A stretch of 64,000 nt of DNA from Treponema sp. (GTDB taxonomy: Bacteria > Spirochaetota > Spirochaetia > Treponematales > Treponemataceae): positions 35,881 to 99,880 of the forward strand of contig JAFZRP010000105.1 of NCBI GenBank assembly GCA_017619795.1. Reading direction: 5' to 3'. Shown piece after piece: positions 45,964 through 54,631 of the stretch; the stretch's first letter is position 1, and the number at the start of each line of letters is the position of its first letter. Both the position numbers and the translations under genes were made by a program. Under the pieces are notes generated by a model. The model saw only the letters and a list, made by a program, of their open reading frames with translations, was not told the origin of the DNA and made no database searches.

Positions 45964-45981
45964 TAGCAATTTTCGTGCCAA
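45964..45981 (-). promoter_or_regulatory. Sigma-54 (-24/-12) promoter of the alternative sigma gene
   Basis: The minus strand reads TTGGCACGAAAATTGCTA. This matches the RpoN consensus TGGCACG-N4-TTGC[A/T] at every defined base with the correct spacing. It predicts transcription from about 45954, giving a 41-nt leader ending in the GGAGG of the sigma gene. An upstream activator site would be expected about 80-200 bp upstream, where two dyads (46082-46115 and 46136-46160) are located. Confidence 0.85.
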
Positions 45982-46081
45982 GTTAGCCAGCAGAAAGAAA
46001 TTTATAAAAAAATGATTAAAAAACACTTTTTTTGTTGTTTTTTGCACACAGTATTATTAAATTATAAGTAGATTAATTAGG

Positions 46082-46115
46082 AAAGCCCTGCCATTTTGAC
46101 ACAGCAGGGCTTTTT
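46082..46115 (+). terminator. Intrinsic-terminator-like hairpin 1 (10-bp stem, T-run)
   Basis: AAAGCCCTGC and GCAGGGCTTT pair perfectly around CATTTTGACACA and are followed by more T on the plus strand. No plus-strand gene ends here. It lies between two minus-strand genes, about 130-160 bp upstream of the sigma-54 start site. Its loop is almost the same as that of hairpin 2. Confidence 0.55.
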
Positions 46116-46135
46116 GACTGAATATTTCCTTTAAA

Positions 46136-46160
46136 AGCGGGTAATTTTGATACACCCGCT
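46136..46160 (-). terminator. Hairpin 2, likely terminator of gltS
   Basis: AGCGGGT and ACCCGCT pair perfectly around AATTTTGATAC. On the minus strand the stem follows the gltS stop by five bases and is followed by TTTT, fitting a terminator for gltS. On the plus strand it is also followed by a T-rich run. The loop core ATTTTGATACA differs by one base from hairpin 1. Confidence 0.6.
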
Positions 46161-46165
46161 ATTTT

Positions 46166-47605
46166 TTATTCATTTTCTGTTTCATTTTGACCCAAATCAG
46201 CAGGAGCAACAGCTATTGCGGCAGCCGCAGTATTTGGAGCTTTCTTTATAGTAAGAATTAAAAGAAGAATAGCAAAATACAGAAGAGAAAGTCCCATAAC
46301 TGCAAAAGCCATTCCTGTAGATTTTGGAGCAAGTCCAATAAGGATTAAAATTGGCGCACCAAAGGCAATTCCCATTCCACTTCCAGAAACAAGGTTGTTT
46401 GCTGCAGGAGTCTTAAAGTTAGGATCTACCTCACGTACAAGAAGGATTCCCGAACTGATTGTACCGGTAAGCATTCCGAACATAGAAATAAAGCCTTCTT
46501 CCTCGTAACCCTTGTAAACTATCTTACACATTATCTTAAGATATATGAATGTAACTATAGTACCAACAACTACTGTAACAATGAACGGAAGCCATAAGCC
46601 GGAAATATCATTAAAGTCGATTGAAGCAATACCGGAAATAATCATTGCATCAAAAGCAAGGCCTGAGATTCTGCTCAAAAGGTAATTGTTCTGATACTGA
46701 TGCTGCATAAGCTTAAGCTTTTTCATTTTTAAAATTACGTTGCGGGTAAGGATTGCAAACAAAGAAGCAATAATAAAATTGAAACCCCAGAGCAGAGGAT
46801 TGATTGTTGCAGCAAGACCAGGAAGCTTACTTCCTAAAAGTGATGAAACACCCCAGATTGCAAGATAAGTAATTAAATATACAAAAAGAATAAGGGCTGC
46901 CTGAATTGAAAGTCTGTCTATAGATTCAGAAATTGGAGCTTCTTCTGCATCCTGGAAAATATCGATTGTAACAGAACCGTGCAAATCCTTATAATCTTCA
47001 CGCTGAAGCTTCTTTTTTCTGCTCAAAACGTTCAGATAAACAACACCAACTAAACAGGCAACAATAAAGCCTGCAGCCGCAACTGCCAGTCCGTAAGATT
47101 TTCCACCAGCAAAACCAAGACTTTCGTAGGTTGAACCAACATTGTTAGCCTGTCCAGGTCCCTGTCCAAAGCCCATTGGAAGAAGAATACCGCAAGCCTT
47201 AAACAAATCAGGCTTAATTGTATAGGCAAGACCAAGAGAAATAGCAAGACCAATAACGGCCTGGATACAGTATGTACTTACAATAAGTGCACCACTGCGA
47301 ACTGCTGTACCAAGTGTTGAGTTCGAAGCATCATCCTTTTTGTGTACACGCAAAGACATTGCAATAAAACCAATGGCAATTCCGTGGTATGTAACCATAT
47401 CAAGGAAGGTTCTATCAACGTTTACAATGTTCAGATACTTAAAGCCTAACAACAGGAAACCAGCTATTACCGAAGTAGGCATAAGTGTTTTTCTTACAAA
47501 CTTAATTTTTGTTCTAAGTATGTTTGAAACTATAACCATTACGGAAATAATTCCAACCTGAAATATTGCATTCCAGAGTGCTACGTTTGATGCAGAATAA
47601 TCCAT
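46166..47605 (-). CDS. gltS: Sodium/glutamate symporter GltS
   Basis: The 479-residue inner-membrane carrier imports glutamate with sodium. About eleven hydrophobic helices are visible, and the family's Gly-rich segments are present: MGFGQGPGQANN (first half) and the second repeat around GMLTGTISSGILLVREVDP. A charged loop (about 190-230) separates the two halves. The C-terminus is extended by an Ala-rich tail. The start at 47605 has GGAGG eight bases upstream; an earlier in-frame start lies inside the plsC end and is unlikely. It follows plsC on the same strand. Confidence 0.93.
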   Translation of the reverse strand: MDYSASNVALWNAIFQVGIISVMVIVSNILRTKIKFVRKTLMPTSVIAGFLLLGFKYLNIVNVDRTFLDMVTYHGIAIGFIAMSLRVHKKDDASNSTLGTAVRSGALIVSTYCIQAVIGLAISLGLAYTIKPDLFKACGILLPMGFGQGPGQANNVGSTYESLGFAGGKSYGLAVAAAGFIVACLVGVVYLNVLSRKKKLQREDYKDLHGSVTIDIFQDAEEAPISESIDRLSIQAALILFVYLITYLAIWGVSSLLGSKLPGLAATINPLLWGFNFIIASLFAILTRNVILKMKKLKLMQHQYQNNYLLSRISGLAFDAMIISGIASIDFNDISGLWLPFIVTVVVGTIVTFIYLKIMCKIVYKGYEEEGFISMFGMLTGTISSGILLVREVDPNFKTPAANNLVSGSGMGIAFGAPILILIGLAPKSTGMAFAVMGLSLLYFAILLLILTIKKAPNTAAAAIAVAPADLGQNETENE

Positions 47606-47639
47606 ATTTTTAAATCCTCCTAATTTATATATATGATTT

Positions 47640-48839
47640 TTACATCGCGTTATTTCTAATAAAATTACATACATGCACGTATTTACGTACATTTTTAAGG
47701 GTTTTGCCTTTTACTTCGTAATGAATACCACTTGCATCCGAGAATACAAGCCCATCCTTTTCGTAAAGCGCAATATCCGGCAAGTCAGAAATCTTAACAA
47801 CAGTAACTCCATCCGGCCCCTTAAACTCCAGACGGTCTATATACTGATAAAGCTCACCTACTCCAAGATCTTTTTCTACATGGTCAGGTGTAAGGATTTT
47901 GCAGGCCATTTCAACATCAGAAAACAATGGTTCTGTACTGTCTTTTTTTTGGTTGATATAGGTTTTAAAGAACTCATCCTGCCACAAATCCCACTCTTCC
48001 ACCGTCTTGAAAACAAAATCGTCTGTAAAGAAGCAGTATTCATCATAATCAGTTCTGACTCCGCACTTTGTACAGAAAACAGAATCCTTTTCGGTAGCAA
48101 TTGTTCCAATTGAACGGCATTTTGGACATACACAAACTGCACATTCCATACCCACAGCCCTGTTTTTACCCTTATAGCGCACAGGTTCTGCTCTCTGTCG
48201 TTCATACGCATTTTCTTTTAAATCTCTGCGGATTATTGCAGTAATTTCGGCAGGTGTCATTTCCTTAAGCTTTTCTTTCGGATAAAAAGCAACAACTGAG
48301 CCTGTCATTTTACCCTTTCTAAGACCGTAACCCCAGCGCGGATTTGTAAAATACCCGCCCGAAAGTTTATAGGTAAGCATATTTGCACCTGTAGTTTTTA
48401 CAAGTTTTCCGATTGCTTCTGAGATTGTTACTGTATCTCCGTTGAAGGTACGGTTTCCTTCCGGGAAAAGACATACATTTTTTCCGCTTCGCAAAGCACG
48501 AATTGCCTTCATAACAGCCAGTGTATCTGAAGAACCTTTCATTTTAGCAATAGGACAAAAGGTCCAGTAAAGGATTTTAGAAACCAATCCCCGACGATAA
48601 ATATGCTCGCTTGCCATAAAATACATATGATATTTAGGAAAACTTAAGCCAACAAGAACAGGATCAAGGTAACAGGTGTGATTTGGAAGAATAATACAAG
48701 GTTCTTCAAGATTTTTTACTTTCTCATACTCATATCTGAATCTGTGTTTAAAAAGCATCGGCGCAATAAGGTGACTGAACTTCCAGACTCGCAAATGCCT
48801 TTTATAAACTTTATCCACTTTTTCATTATCATCATTCAT
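47640..48839 (-). CDS. PlsC-type acyltransferase with C-terminal zinc ribbon
   Basis: The 399-residue protein is an acylglycerophosphate acyltransferase family member. The catalytic HX4D is NHTCYLD (H54, D59), and the acceptor-binding motif is FPEGNRTF (125-132). These enzymes acylate lysophosphatidate or related lipids at the inner membrane. A zinc ribbon not found in ordinary PlsC follows at 238-259 (CPKC and CTKC), then about 140 residues with aromatic and charged stretches. The promoter lies so close to the ATG that the mRNA is probably leaderless. It is divergent from asnS. Confidence 0.85.
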   Translation of the reverse strand: MNDDNEKVDKVYKRHLRVWKFSHLIAPMLFKHRFRYEYEKVKNLEEPCIILPNHTCYLDPVLVGLSFPKYHMYFMASEHIYRRGLVSKILYWTFCPIAKMKGSSDTLAVMKAIRALRSGKNVCLFPEGNRTFNGDTVTISEAIGKLVKTTGANMLTYKLSGGYFTNPRWGYGLRKGKMTGSVVAFYPKEKLKEMTPAEITAIIRRDLKENAYERQRAEPVRYKGKNRAVGMECAVCVCPKCRSIGTIATEKDSVFCTKCGVRTDYDEYCFFTDDFVFKTVEEWDLWQDEFFKTYINQKKDSTEPLFSDVEMACKILTPDHVEKDLGVGELYQYIDRLEFKGPDGVTVVKISDLPDIALYEKDGLVFSDASGIHYEVKGKTLKNVRKYVHVCNFIRNNAM

Positions 48840-48848
48840 AATTCGTTT

Positions 48849-48877
48849 ATTATACCATAAAAACGGATTTTTTACAA
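48849..48877 (-). promoter_or_regulatory. Promoter of the plsC-like gene, probably leaderless
   Basis: On the minus strand TTGTAA (48877-48872) and TATAAT (48854-48849) are 17 bp apart. Nine bases separate the -10 from the ATG, with no Shine-Dalgarno, so transcription should start within about two bases of the start codon. Confidence 0.6.
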
Positions 48878-48889
48878 AGAATAATGTAA

Positions 48890-48918
48890 TTGTAACACGT
48901 TGAAAAAAGTGTTATTAT
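48890..48918 (+). promoter_or_regulatory. asnS promoter with embedded dyad
   Basis: TTGTAA (48890-48895) and TATTAT (48913-48918) are 17 bp apart. The perfect inverted repeat TAACAC-N10-GTGTTA (48893-48914) overlaps both boxes, a position typical of a repressor operator. AGGAGG precedes the asnS ATG further down. Confidence 0.5.
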
Positions 48919-48953
48919 CAAGCTTACATTTCATTATTTAGGAGGGTACAATT

Positions 48954-50414
48954 ATGGTACCAGTATTAATTAAAGATTTGTTAACTTCTTCTCCAGATGG
49001 AAGAAAAGTTACAGTTTGCGGTTGGGTTCGCACAGTTCGCGACTCAAAGGGTCTTGTTTTTATTCAGGTGAACGATGGAAGCTGCTTTGCTAATATCCAG
49101 CTCACTTTTGACCGCAATAATCCTTCAAATAATGCAAATGTAAATGAAATTGAAACAGAACTCAAAAAGCTCAACACTGGAGCAAGTCTCCGTGCAGAAG
49201 GTCTTCTTATTGAAAGCCCTGCAAGCGGACAGGCAGTCGAAGTTACTCTCGAAAGCCTTAAATGCCTTGGTGAAGCTAATCCGGACGAATATCCATTGCA
49301 GAAAAACAAGATGTCTATGGAATATCTCCGCGACAACGCACATTTACGCGCCCGAACAAACACTTTTGGTGCTGTTTACCGTGTTCGTAACCAGATGGCT
49401 TTTGCGGTTCACTCTTTCTTCCAGGAGCGCGGCTTCCAGTACATTAACGCACCGGAAATTACCTGCTCTGACTGTGAGGGCGCTGGAGAAATGTTCCAGG
49501 TAACAACTCTTTCTATGGAAAAAATTGCTGAGCTTGGTGTTAAAGCCGGTATTGGCGGAATGAAAATTGAAGATGCTCACAAAATTGTAGATTACAGCAA
49601 GGACTTTTTTGGAAAGAAGGCTTCGCTTACAGTTTCTGGTCAGCTTGAAGCAGAAACTCTTGCTACAGCATTGAGCCGTGTTTACACCTTTGGACCAACC
49701 TTCCGTGCAGAAAACTCTAACACTCCTCGTCATCTTGCTGAGTTCTGGATGATTGAGCCGGAAATGGCTTTCTACGACCTTGAAGATGACATGGACATTC
49801 AGGAAGACTTTGTAAAATACCTTTTGAACTGGGCTTTAACAAAGTGCCGTTCTGACCTTGAGTTCTTTGACAAACGAATACAGCCAGGACTTATTGAAAG
49901 TCTTGAAAAGGTTGCAAACGCTAAGTTTGTACGAATAAGCTATACAGATGCAATTGCAAAGCTTGAAGAAGCTATGGCAAAGGGTGCTAAGTTTGAGTTT
50001 AAGCCTTACTGGGGCTGCGACATTGCAACAGAGCACGAGCGCTATCTTACAGAAAAGATTTTCGGCTGTCCTGTAATGGTTTACAACTATCCAAAAGAAA
50101 TCAAATCCTTCTATATGAAGCAGAATGATGACGGAAAAACTGTAAAGGCAGTTGATGTTCTTGTTCCTGGAATTGGTGAGCTTATTGGTGGTTCTGAACG
50201 TGAAGAAAACTACGAAAAGCTTATGGCAGAAATCAAACGCCGCGGAATGGATGAATCTGTTTACGACTGGTATTTGGATTTGCGTAAGTTTGGTACAGTT
50301 CCACACTCTGGCTTCGGTCTTGGTTTTGAACGACTTATGCGCTATGTAACAGGTATGGAAAACATCCGCGATGTAATTCCTTATCCACGCGCACCAAAAC
50401 TGGCTGATTTCTAG
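48954..50414 (+). CDS. asnS: Asparagine-tRNA ligase
   Basis: AsnRS charges tRNA-Asn in the cytoplasm. The 486-residue class IIb synthetase has an N-terminal OB anticodon domain (about 15-100; KVTVCGWVRTVRDSKG) and the catalytic core with motif 2 (TFRAENSNTPRHLAEFWMIE, about 257-276) and motif 3 (GFGLGFERLMRY, about 452-463). An insertion of about 60 residues between motifs 1 and 2 is the typical AsnRS pattern. AGGAGG precedes the ATG. It follows a promoter with an embedded dyad and is divergent from plsC. Confidence 0.96.
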   Translation: MVPVLIKDLLTSSPDGRKVTVCGWVRTVRDSKGLVFIQVNDGSCFANIQLTFDRNNPSNNANVNEIETELKKLNTGASLRAEGLLIESPASGQAVEVTLESLKCLGEANPDEYPLQKNKMSMEYLRDNAHLRARTNTFGAVYRVRNQMAFAVHSFFQERGFQYINAPEITCSDCEGAGEMFQVTTLSMEKIAELGVKAGIGGMKIEDAHKIVDYSKDFFGKKASLTVSGQLEAETLATALSRVYTFGPTFRAENSNTPRHLAEFWMIEPEMAFYDLEDDMDIQEDFVKYLLNWALTKCRSDLEFFDKRIQPGLIESLEKVANAKFVRISYTDAIAKLEEAMAKGAKFEFKPYWGCDIATEHERYLTEKIFGCPVMVYNYPKEIKSFYMKQNDDGKTVKAVDVLVPGIGELIGGSEREENYEKLMAEIKRRGMDESVYDWYLDLRKFGTVPHSGFGLGFERLMRYVTGMENIRDVIPYPRAPKLADF

Positions 50415-50436
50415 AGAAGAAGGTTTTCTCAGGATT

Positions 50437-51750
50437 ATGAGCGAGAAAGCACATCTTAAGAAAAAGAAGATTAAGCTAAAACGTTCTCAGAAACTGACTA
50501 AGTTCGGGCAGAAGATTTACCTCTGCTGCTCGAACTTTCAGAACAACACTCTCTGGGAAAGTGCGTGCTCCTGTTCCTTCGGATTTATTTTCTCGCTTGT
50601 ACCTTTAATTTTAATTATTCTTACAATTCTGGTTGGAATAATCAGAGTTTCGCCTGGAATAATCAATTATTTTCTTTCCTTTGCTTCAAGTATTGAATCT
50701 GTAATAGACATCAATCCTGTAATAAACAACATCCTGAACTCTAAAAACTTCCACTTTGTAGATATCTTCCTTGCTGTCTGGATTTTATGGATGGCAAGAA
50801 AGCTCGGCCTTTCGGTAACCCTTGCAATGACAAGAATCTTCAAGGCTGCTTTAAAAAGAAAAAATATTTTTAATCAGCTTTTTGCTTTTCTTACAGAGTT
50901 CCTTATTATTGTTGTAATTACTTCCGTAATTATTATTTCTTTTTCTATAAATCAGCTTGCTTCTTCAGATGTATTTGAGCCGATCCGCGAATACTTGCCT
51001 GATATTGTAAATCAGAACTCACACATTATTATTTCTCTGGTAATGTACGCTATATTCTTTATATGTACTTTCTTTATTTACAGAGTGACTTCGGGCACAA
51101 AACCGCCGGTTTCTCTCTGTTTTTTCTACGCAATTTTAAGTACAACAGGCTTTTTTGTAATATCTTTCCTTATAAATAAGTTTATGAACCTTACGAATTA
51201 CAACATTGTGTACGGAACAATCAGCACAATCGTAATTCTTATGATGCGAATCTACTTTTTCTTCCTGTTTTTCCTTTTTAATGCTCAGATGATTTATGTA
51301 TCGCAGTTTTTTGATACACTCCTCCTGAGCGAAATATACCTTCTTCCTTCGCAGGAAACAAAAGGCTGGCTTTCATCCTTCCAGAGAATGATGTTTATTA
51401 ATCCTGCTGCCTTACGAACAACCGATAATACTAAATCTTACAATGCAAGTGATATTATTTTCCACAAGGGCGATAAAGCTGACTATGTTTACTACCTTTA
51501 CAAGGGAGAAATGACAGAAGAAACCGAACAGGGAATAATTCATCACGAAAAAGGTGACTTTATTGGAGAAGTTTCCTGCATTACAAACCAGACATATACT
51601 GGAGACGGTGTTGCCGTTACTGCCTGTAAATTCATTGTATTTTCACAGGAAGAGTTCCAGGAGCTTATGCAAAAATCTCCTAAGGCCGCCGCAAAAGCAA
51701 TTTCAAAAATATCTGAGGCTACAGCAAGCCTATACGACGAAAACAAGTAA
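50437..51750 (+). CDS. YihY-family membrane protein fused to a cyclic-nucleotide-binding-like domain
   Basis: The 437-residue protein has a YihY/BrkB membrane domain (about 40-300, six helices) followed by a beta-barrel domain of the CRP/cNMP-binding type (about 330-430; DIIFHKGDKADYVYYLYKGE, then GDFIGEVSC). The phosphate-binding cassette keeps the GE but has TYTGDGV where CRP has the Arg that grips the phosphate, so ligand binding is uncertain. The function of YihY proteins is not settled. A CHASE2 cyclase at 11.7 kb shows that this genome can make cyclic nucleotides. It follows asnS by 22 bp. Confidence 0.85.
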   Translation: MSEKAHLKKKKIKLKRSQKLTKFGQKIYLCCSNFQNNTLWESACSCSFGFIFSLVPLILIILTILVGIIRVSPGIINYFLSFASSIESVIDINPVINNILNSKNFHFVDIFLAVWILWMARKLGLSVTLAMTRIFKAALKRKNIFNQLFAFLTEFLIIVVITSVIIISFSINQLASSDVFEPIREYLPDIVNQNSHIIISLVMYAIFFICTFFIYRVTSGTKPPVSLCFFYAILSTTGFFVISFLINKFMNLTNYNIVYGTISTIVILMMRIYFFFLFFLFNAQMIYVSQFFDTLLLSEIYLLPSQETKGWLSSFQRMMFINPAALRTTDNTKSYNASDIIFHKGDKADYVYYLYKGEMTEETEQGIIHHEKGDFIGEVSCITNQTYTGDGVAVTACKFIVFSQEEFQELMQKSPKAAAKAISKISEATASLYDENK

Positions 51751-51804
51751 TTCCTCAAGTTTTATGTAATACAAACCGATAATAGTTCTGATGGAGTATA
51801 TTCT

Positions 51805-54603
51805 ATGAAGAAATCACTATTTTTTGGAGCAATTTTATTATCAGCAGCATTAATTATTGGATGTGCCTCTACTGATCAGGAAGAAGTTGTAGTAAAATCA
51901 GAGAAACCTTCGCTGCATCTGCTCATTCTCCAGGGACGAACTGAAGACGCAAAGGATTTATTCTTTACAAAAATCAATGTAAACGAATTGGACTCCGACA
52001 GAAATACCGCCCTCCATATTGCGGCATCAATGGGCAGCGTAGAGATGGTGGAATATCTGCTTGCACAAGGTGCAGACCCTACAATTAAAAACCGCGATGG
52101 AAACACTCCTATTCACGTTGCAATTTTAAGCAGAAAATACGATGTAACAAGAGTTCTGGCAGAAAACGGTCAGAATCTGTTCCTTACAGATAAGGAAGGC
52201 ATGAACGCAATTGACCGTATTACCGAAATTGAAAGCGATTTGCTTTACAACGCAATCATTACACCAAAATCGGTACAGATAAAGAATGCAAACGGTCAGA
52301 CAATGATTCATTACTTTATCTTAAAGAAGAATCTTCAGGCAATTCAAAGATGTGTTAGTGCCGGTGTTAATCTTTCTATAGAAAATGATGATGGACTTAC
52401 ACCTCTTGCTCTGGCTCTCAAGGATACTTCTGATCCAATAAACATTAAGATTGCGGCAGAGCTTATTAAAGCCCGCTGTGAACCTATTCGCGGTGAGTTT
52501 GCTTATTTTGAAGATACTGTAAGAACTTATAACGTAGCACTCCGCTTTACAAATAACCTTACACCACTCCACATGGCTGCCATTAACAATCATTATGGAA
52601 TTGCTAAGTTCCTTATTGATAATGGTGCTTCAATTTCTGCTCAGGATAATGACGGTTCAACTCCTCTTCATACAGCTGCAAGCTACGGAAGAACTGAAAT
52701 TGCCCGCCTTCTTCTTGACAGTGGTGCAAACGTAAACGCACGAGATATGCAGGGAAGAACACCTTTACTGCTCATCATCTCTAAAGACCAGCAGATAAAT
52801 ATTTACACTACTCTGCTTAATTACAAGGCAGATGTTCACGCAAAGGATAATTACGGTAATACAACTCTGCACAGTGCTACTATGAGCGAAGTAAGCAGCC
52901 TTATTCTGAACAGACTTGTAAAGGAAGGAGCCGATATTGATGCAAGAAACGAATTTGGAAAAACTCCTCTCGCACTTGCCGTTGAGCAGGGACTTGCAGA
53001 ACAAGTTTCTTTCTTTATCAACCTTGGAGCAGATATAAATGCTGAAGATAAGAATCATCTGACTCCGTTACAGAAAGCCCTGCAGAAAGCAGATGCAACT
53101 GGAAATCAGATTATTCTTCACAATATTATTTCTCGACAGAATGTTACTTCAAGAAACTCAGAAGGTTATACACCTCTTCATGTTGCCGTAAAGCTTAAGT
53201 CTAACATTGACAGCATCCGCTATATTATTAATTCAGGTGCAGATATTGACTCAAGAAACGGTGAAGGTGACTGCGTTCTTTATACAGCACTTAAAAACAA
53301 TTACCGCGAAGCTGGTGAACTTCTTATAAAAGAAGGTGCCGACATTTATTCTAAAAACGCTGCAGATTTCTCTCCATTAAGATATGCAATGCTTACCGGC
53401 GGAGCTTTACGAGACTGGTTCATTACACCACAGGTAATTTCCGGCTCTGATGGAAACGGAAATACTCCGCTCCACTACGCCGCTGAATGGAAATATGATG
53501 AATGTATTACTTACCTTGTTGGTAAGGGTGCAGACATAAACAAGAAAAACGCTTTGGGTGAAACTCCTTTGTACGATGCAGCAATGGTAAACTCTGTTTC
53601 TACAATCAAGCTGCTTGTTCAGAAGGGAGCAAATCCTAATGCAAGAGACCTGCTTGGTAATACACCGCTGCACAAAAGCGTTCAGTGGAACACTCTTGAT
53701 GCAACAAGAACTCTTATAGAAATGGGTTCGGTTGTAGATGCTAAAAACATTTCTGGTAAAACTCCTCTTTCTGTTGCAGCTAACTACGACTCTATAGACA
53801 GTGCTAAAATCCTTCTAGAAAACAAAGCTAACGTAAACAGCTCCGACATCACAGGTAAATCAATCCTTATGGATGCGGTTTCTCAGAGGTCTACAAAGGT
53901 TATTCCGTTTATACTGGCTTATGGTGCAAACGTAATGCTTCAGGATATGTACGGAAGAAATGCTTACCACGAGGGTGCTTCTATAAAGGATGTTGAAATT
54001 ATTGAGGTACTTTCAGTTTACGGTGGAAACGCTCTTAGCCGCGACAGCTTTGGAAAAACACCGTTCTCACTTGTTGTAAACGAAGACCTTTCTCTTATAA
54101 ATATTGTACTTGGAAAAGACCTTAAGCTTATAGACAGCGACGGTAACAATCCTCTCCATGCCGCAATTGCATGTAAGGCAAAGTTTGAGGTAATGGAACA
54201 GCTTATAATTAAGGGCTACGACATTAACCAGCGAAACAGCCAGGGTCTTACTCCGCTGAATTATGCTATTATTCAGAAACAAAACTCTCTTGCAAGAATC
54301 CTTATTCAGCACAAGGCAGATCCGTTTATTGCAGACAACAATGGTGACTGTGCAATCACTTTGGCCTTCAACAATCCGGATGCCGTAGATGTTCTTGATG
54401 ATTTAGTAGACTATTTTGGCGAGTCTTCAGATATTCTTGGTGATACAATTCTTCACTATGCTGCAAGAACTGCAAACGAAGCAACAATCAAGAGACTTTT
54501 GTCTTTCGGTTTGAACAGACAGGCTCTTAATAACAACGGCGAAACTCCTTACGATGTTGCTAAACGCTGGAAGAACAAAGCCGGTATGGAACTGCTGAAG
54601 TAA
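51805..54603 (+). CDS. Large ankyrin-repeat lipoprotein
   Basis: The 932-residue protein has a lipoprotein signal (LIIGC, Cys about residue 20), so it is probably anchored in an envelope membrane. Nearly all of the rest is ankyrin repeats, about 24 by eye, many with full TPLHxAA...LLxxGAxxN consensus (for example DGSTPLHTAASYGRTEIARL) and some degenerate. Ankyrin arrays are protein-binding scaffolds; the partner is unknown. GGAG precedes the ATG. A bulged hairpin after the stop marks the end of the unit. Envelope ankyrin proteins of this length are unusual outside spirochaetes and symbionts. Confidence 0.9.
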   Translation: MKKSLFFGAILLSAALIIGCASTDQEEVVVKSEKPSLHLLILQGRTEDAKDLFFTKINVNELDSDRNTALHIAASMGSVEMVEYLLAQGADPTIKNRDGNTPIHVAILSRKYDVTRVLAENGQNLFLTDKEGMNAIDRITEIESDLLYNAIITPKSVQIKNANGQTMIHYFILKKNLQAIQRCVSAGVNLSIENDDGLTPLALALKDTSDPINIKIAAELIKARCEPIRGEFAYFEDTVRTYNVALRFTNNLTPLHMAAINNHYGIAKFLIDNGASISAQDNDGSTPLHTAASYGRTEIARLLLDSGANVNARDMQGRTPLLLIISKDQQINIYTTLLNYKADVHAKDNYGNTTLHSATMSEVSSLILNRLVKEGADIDARNEFGKTPLALAVEQGLAEQVSFFINLGADINAEDKNHLTPLQKALQKADATGNQIILHNIISRQNVTSRNSEGYTPLHVAVKLKSNIDSIRYIINSGADIDSRNGEGDCVLYTALKNNYREAGELLIKEGADIYSKNAADFSPLRYAMLTGGALRDWFITPQVISGSDGNGNTPLHYAAEWKYDECITYLVGKGADINKKNALGETPLYDAAMVNSVSTIKLLVQKGANPNARDLLGNTPLHKSVQWNTLDATRTLIEMGSVVDAKNISGKTPLSVAANYDSIDSAKILLENKANVNSSDITGKSILMDAVSQRSTKVIPFILAYGANVMLQDMYGRNAYHEGASIKDVEIIEVLSVYGGNALSRDSFGKTPFSLVVNEDLSLINIVLGKDLKLIDSDGNNPLHAAIACKAKFEVMEQLIIKGYDINQRNSQGLTPLNYAIIQKQNSLARILIQHKADPFIADNNGDCAITLAFNNPDAVDVLDDLVDYFGESSDILGDTILHYAARTANEATIKRLLSFGLNRQALNNNGETPYDVAKRWKNKAGMELLK

Positions 54604-54605
54604 AT

Positions 54606-54631
54606 AACTGTCGGGCTTGTCCCGAACAGTT
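54606..54631. terminator. Bidirectional terminator-like hairpin
   Basis: AACTGT-CGGG pairs with CCCG-ACAGTT around CTTGT, ten base pairs with one bulged A. It lies between the stops of the ankyrin gene and the convergent pyrophosphatase gene, overlapping the latter's last base. Confidence 0.6.

Noticed and set aside
51900..54600. Periodic sequence as a possible CRISPR or tandem DNA repeat
   Set aside because: The period of about 99 bp reflects ankyrin repeats at the protein level; DNA identity between units is low. No CRISPR array was seen anywhere in the window.
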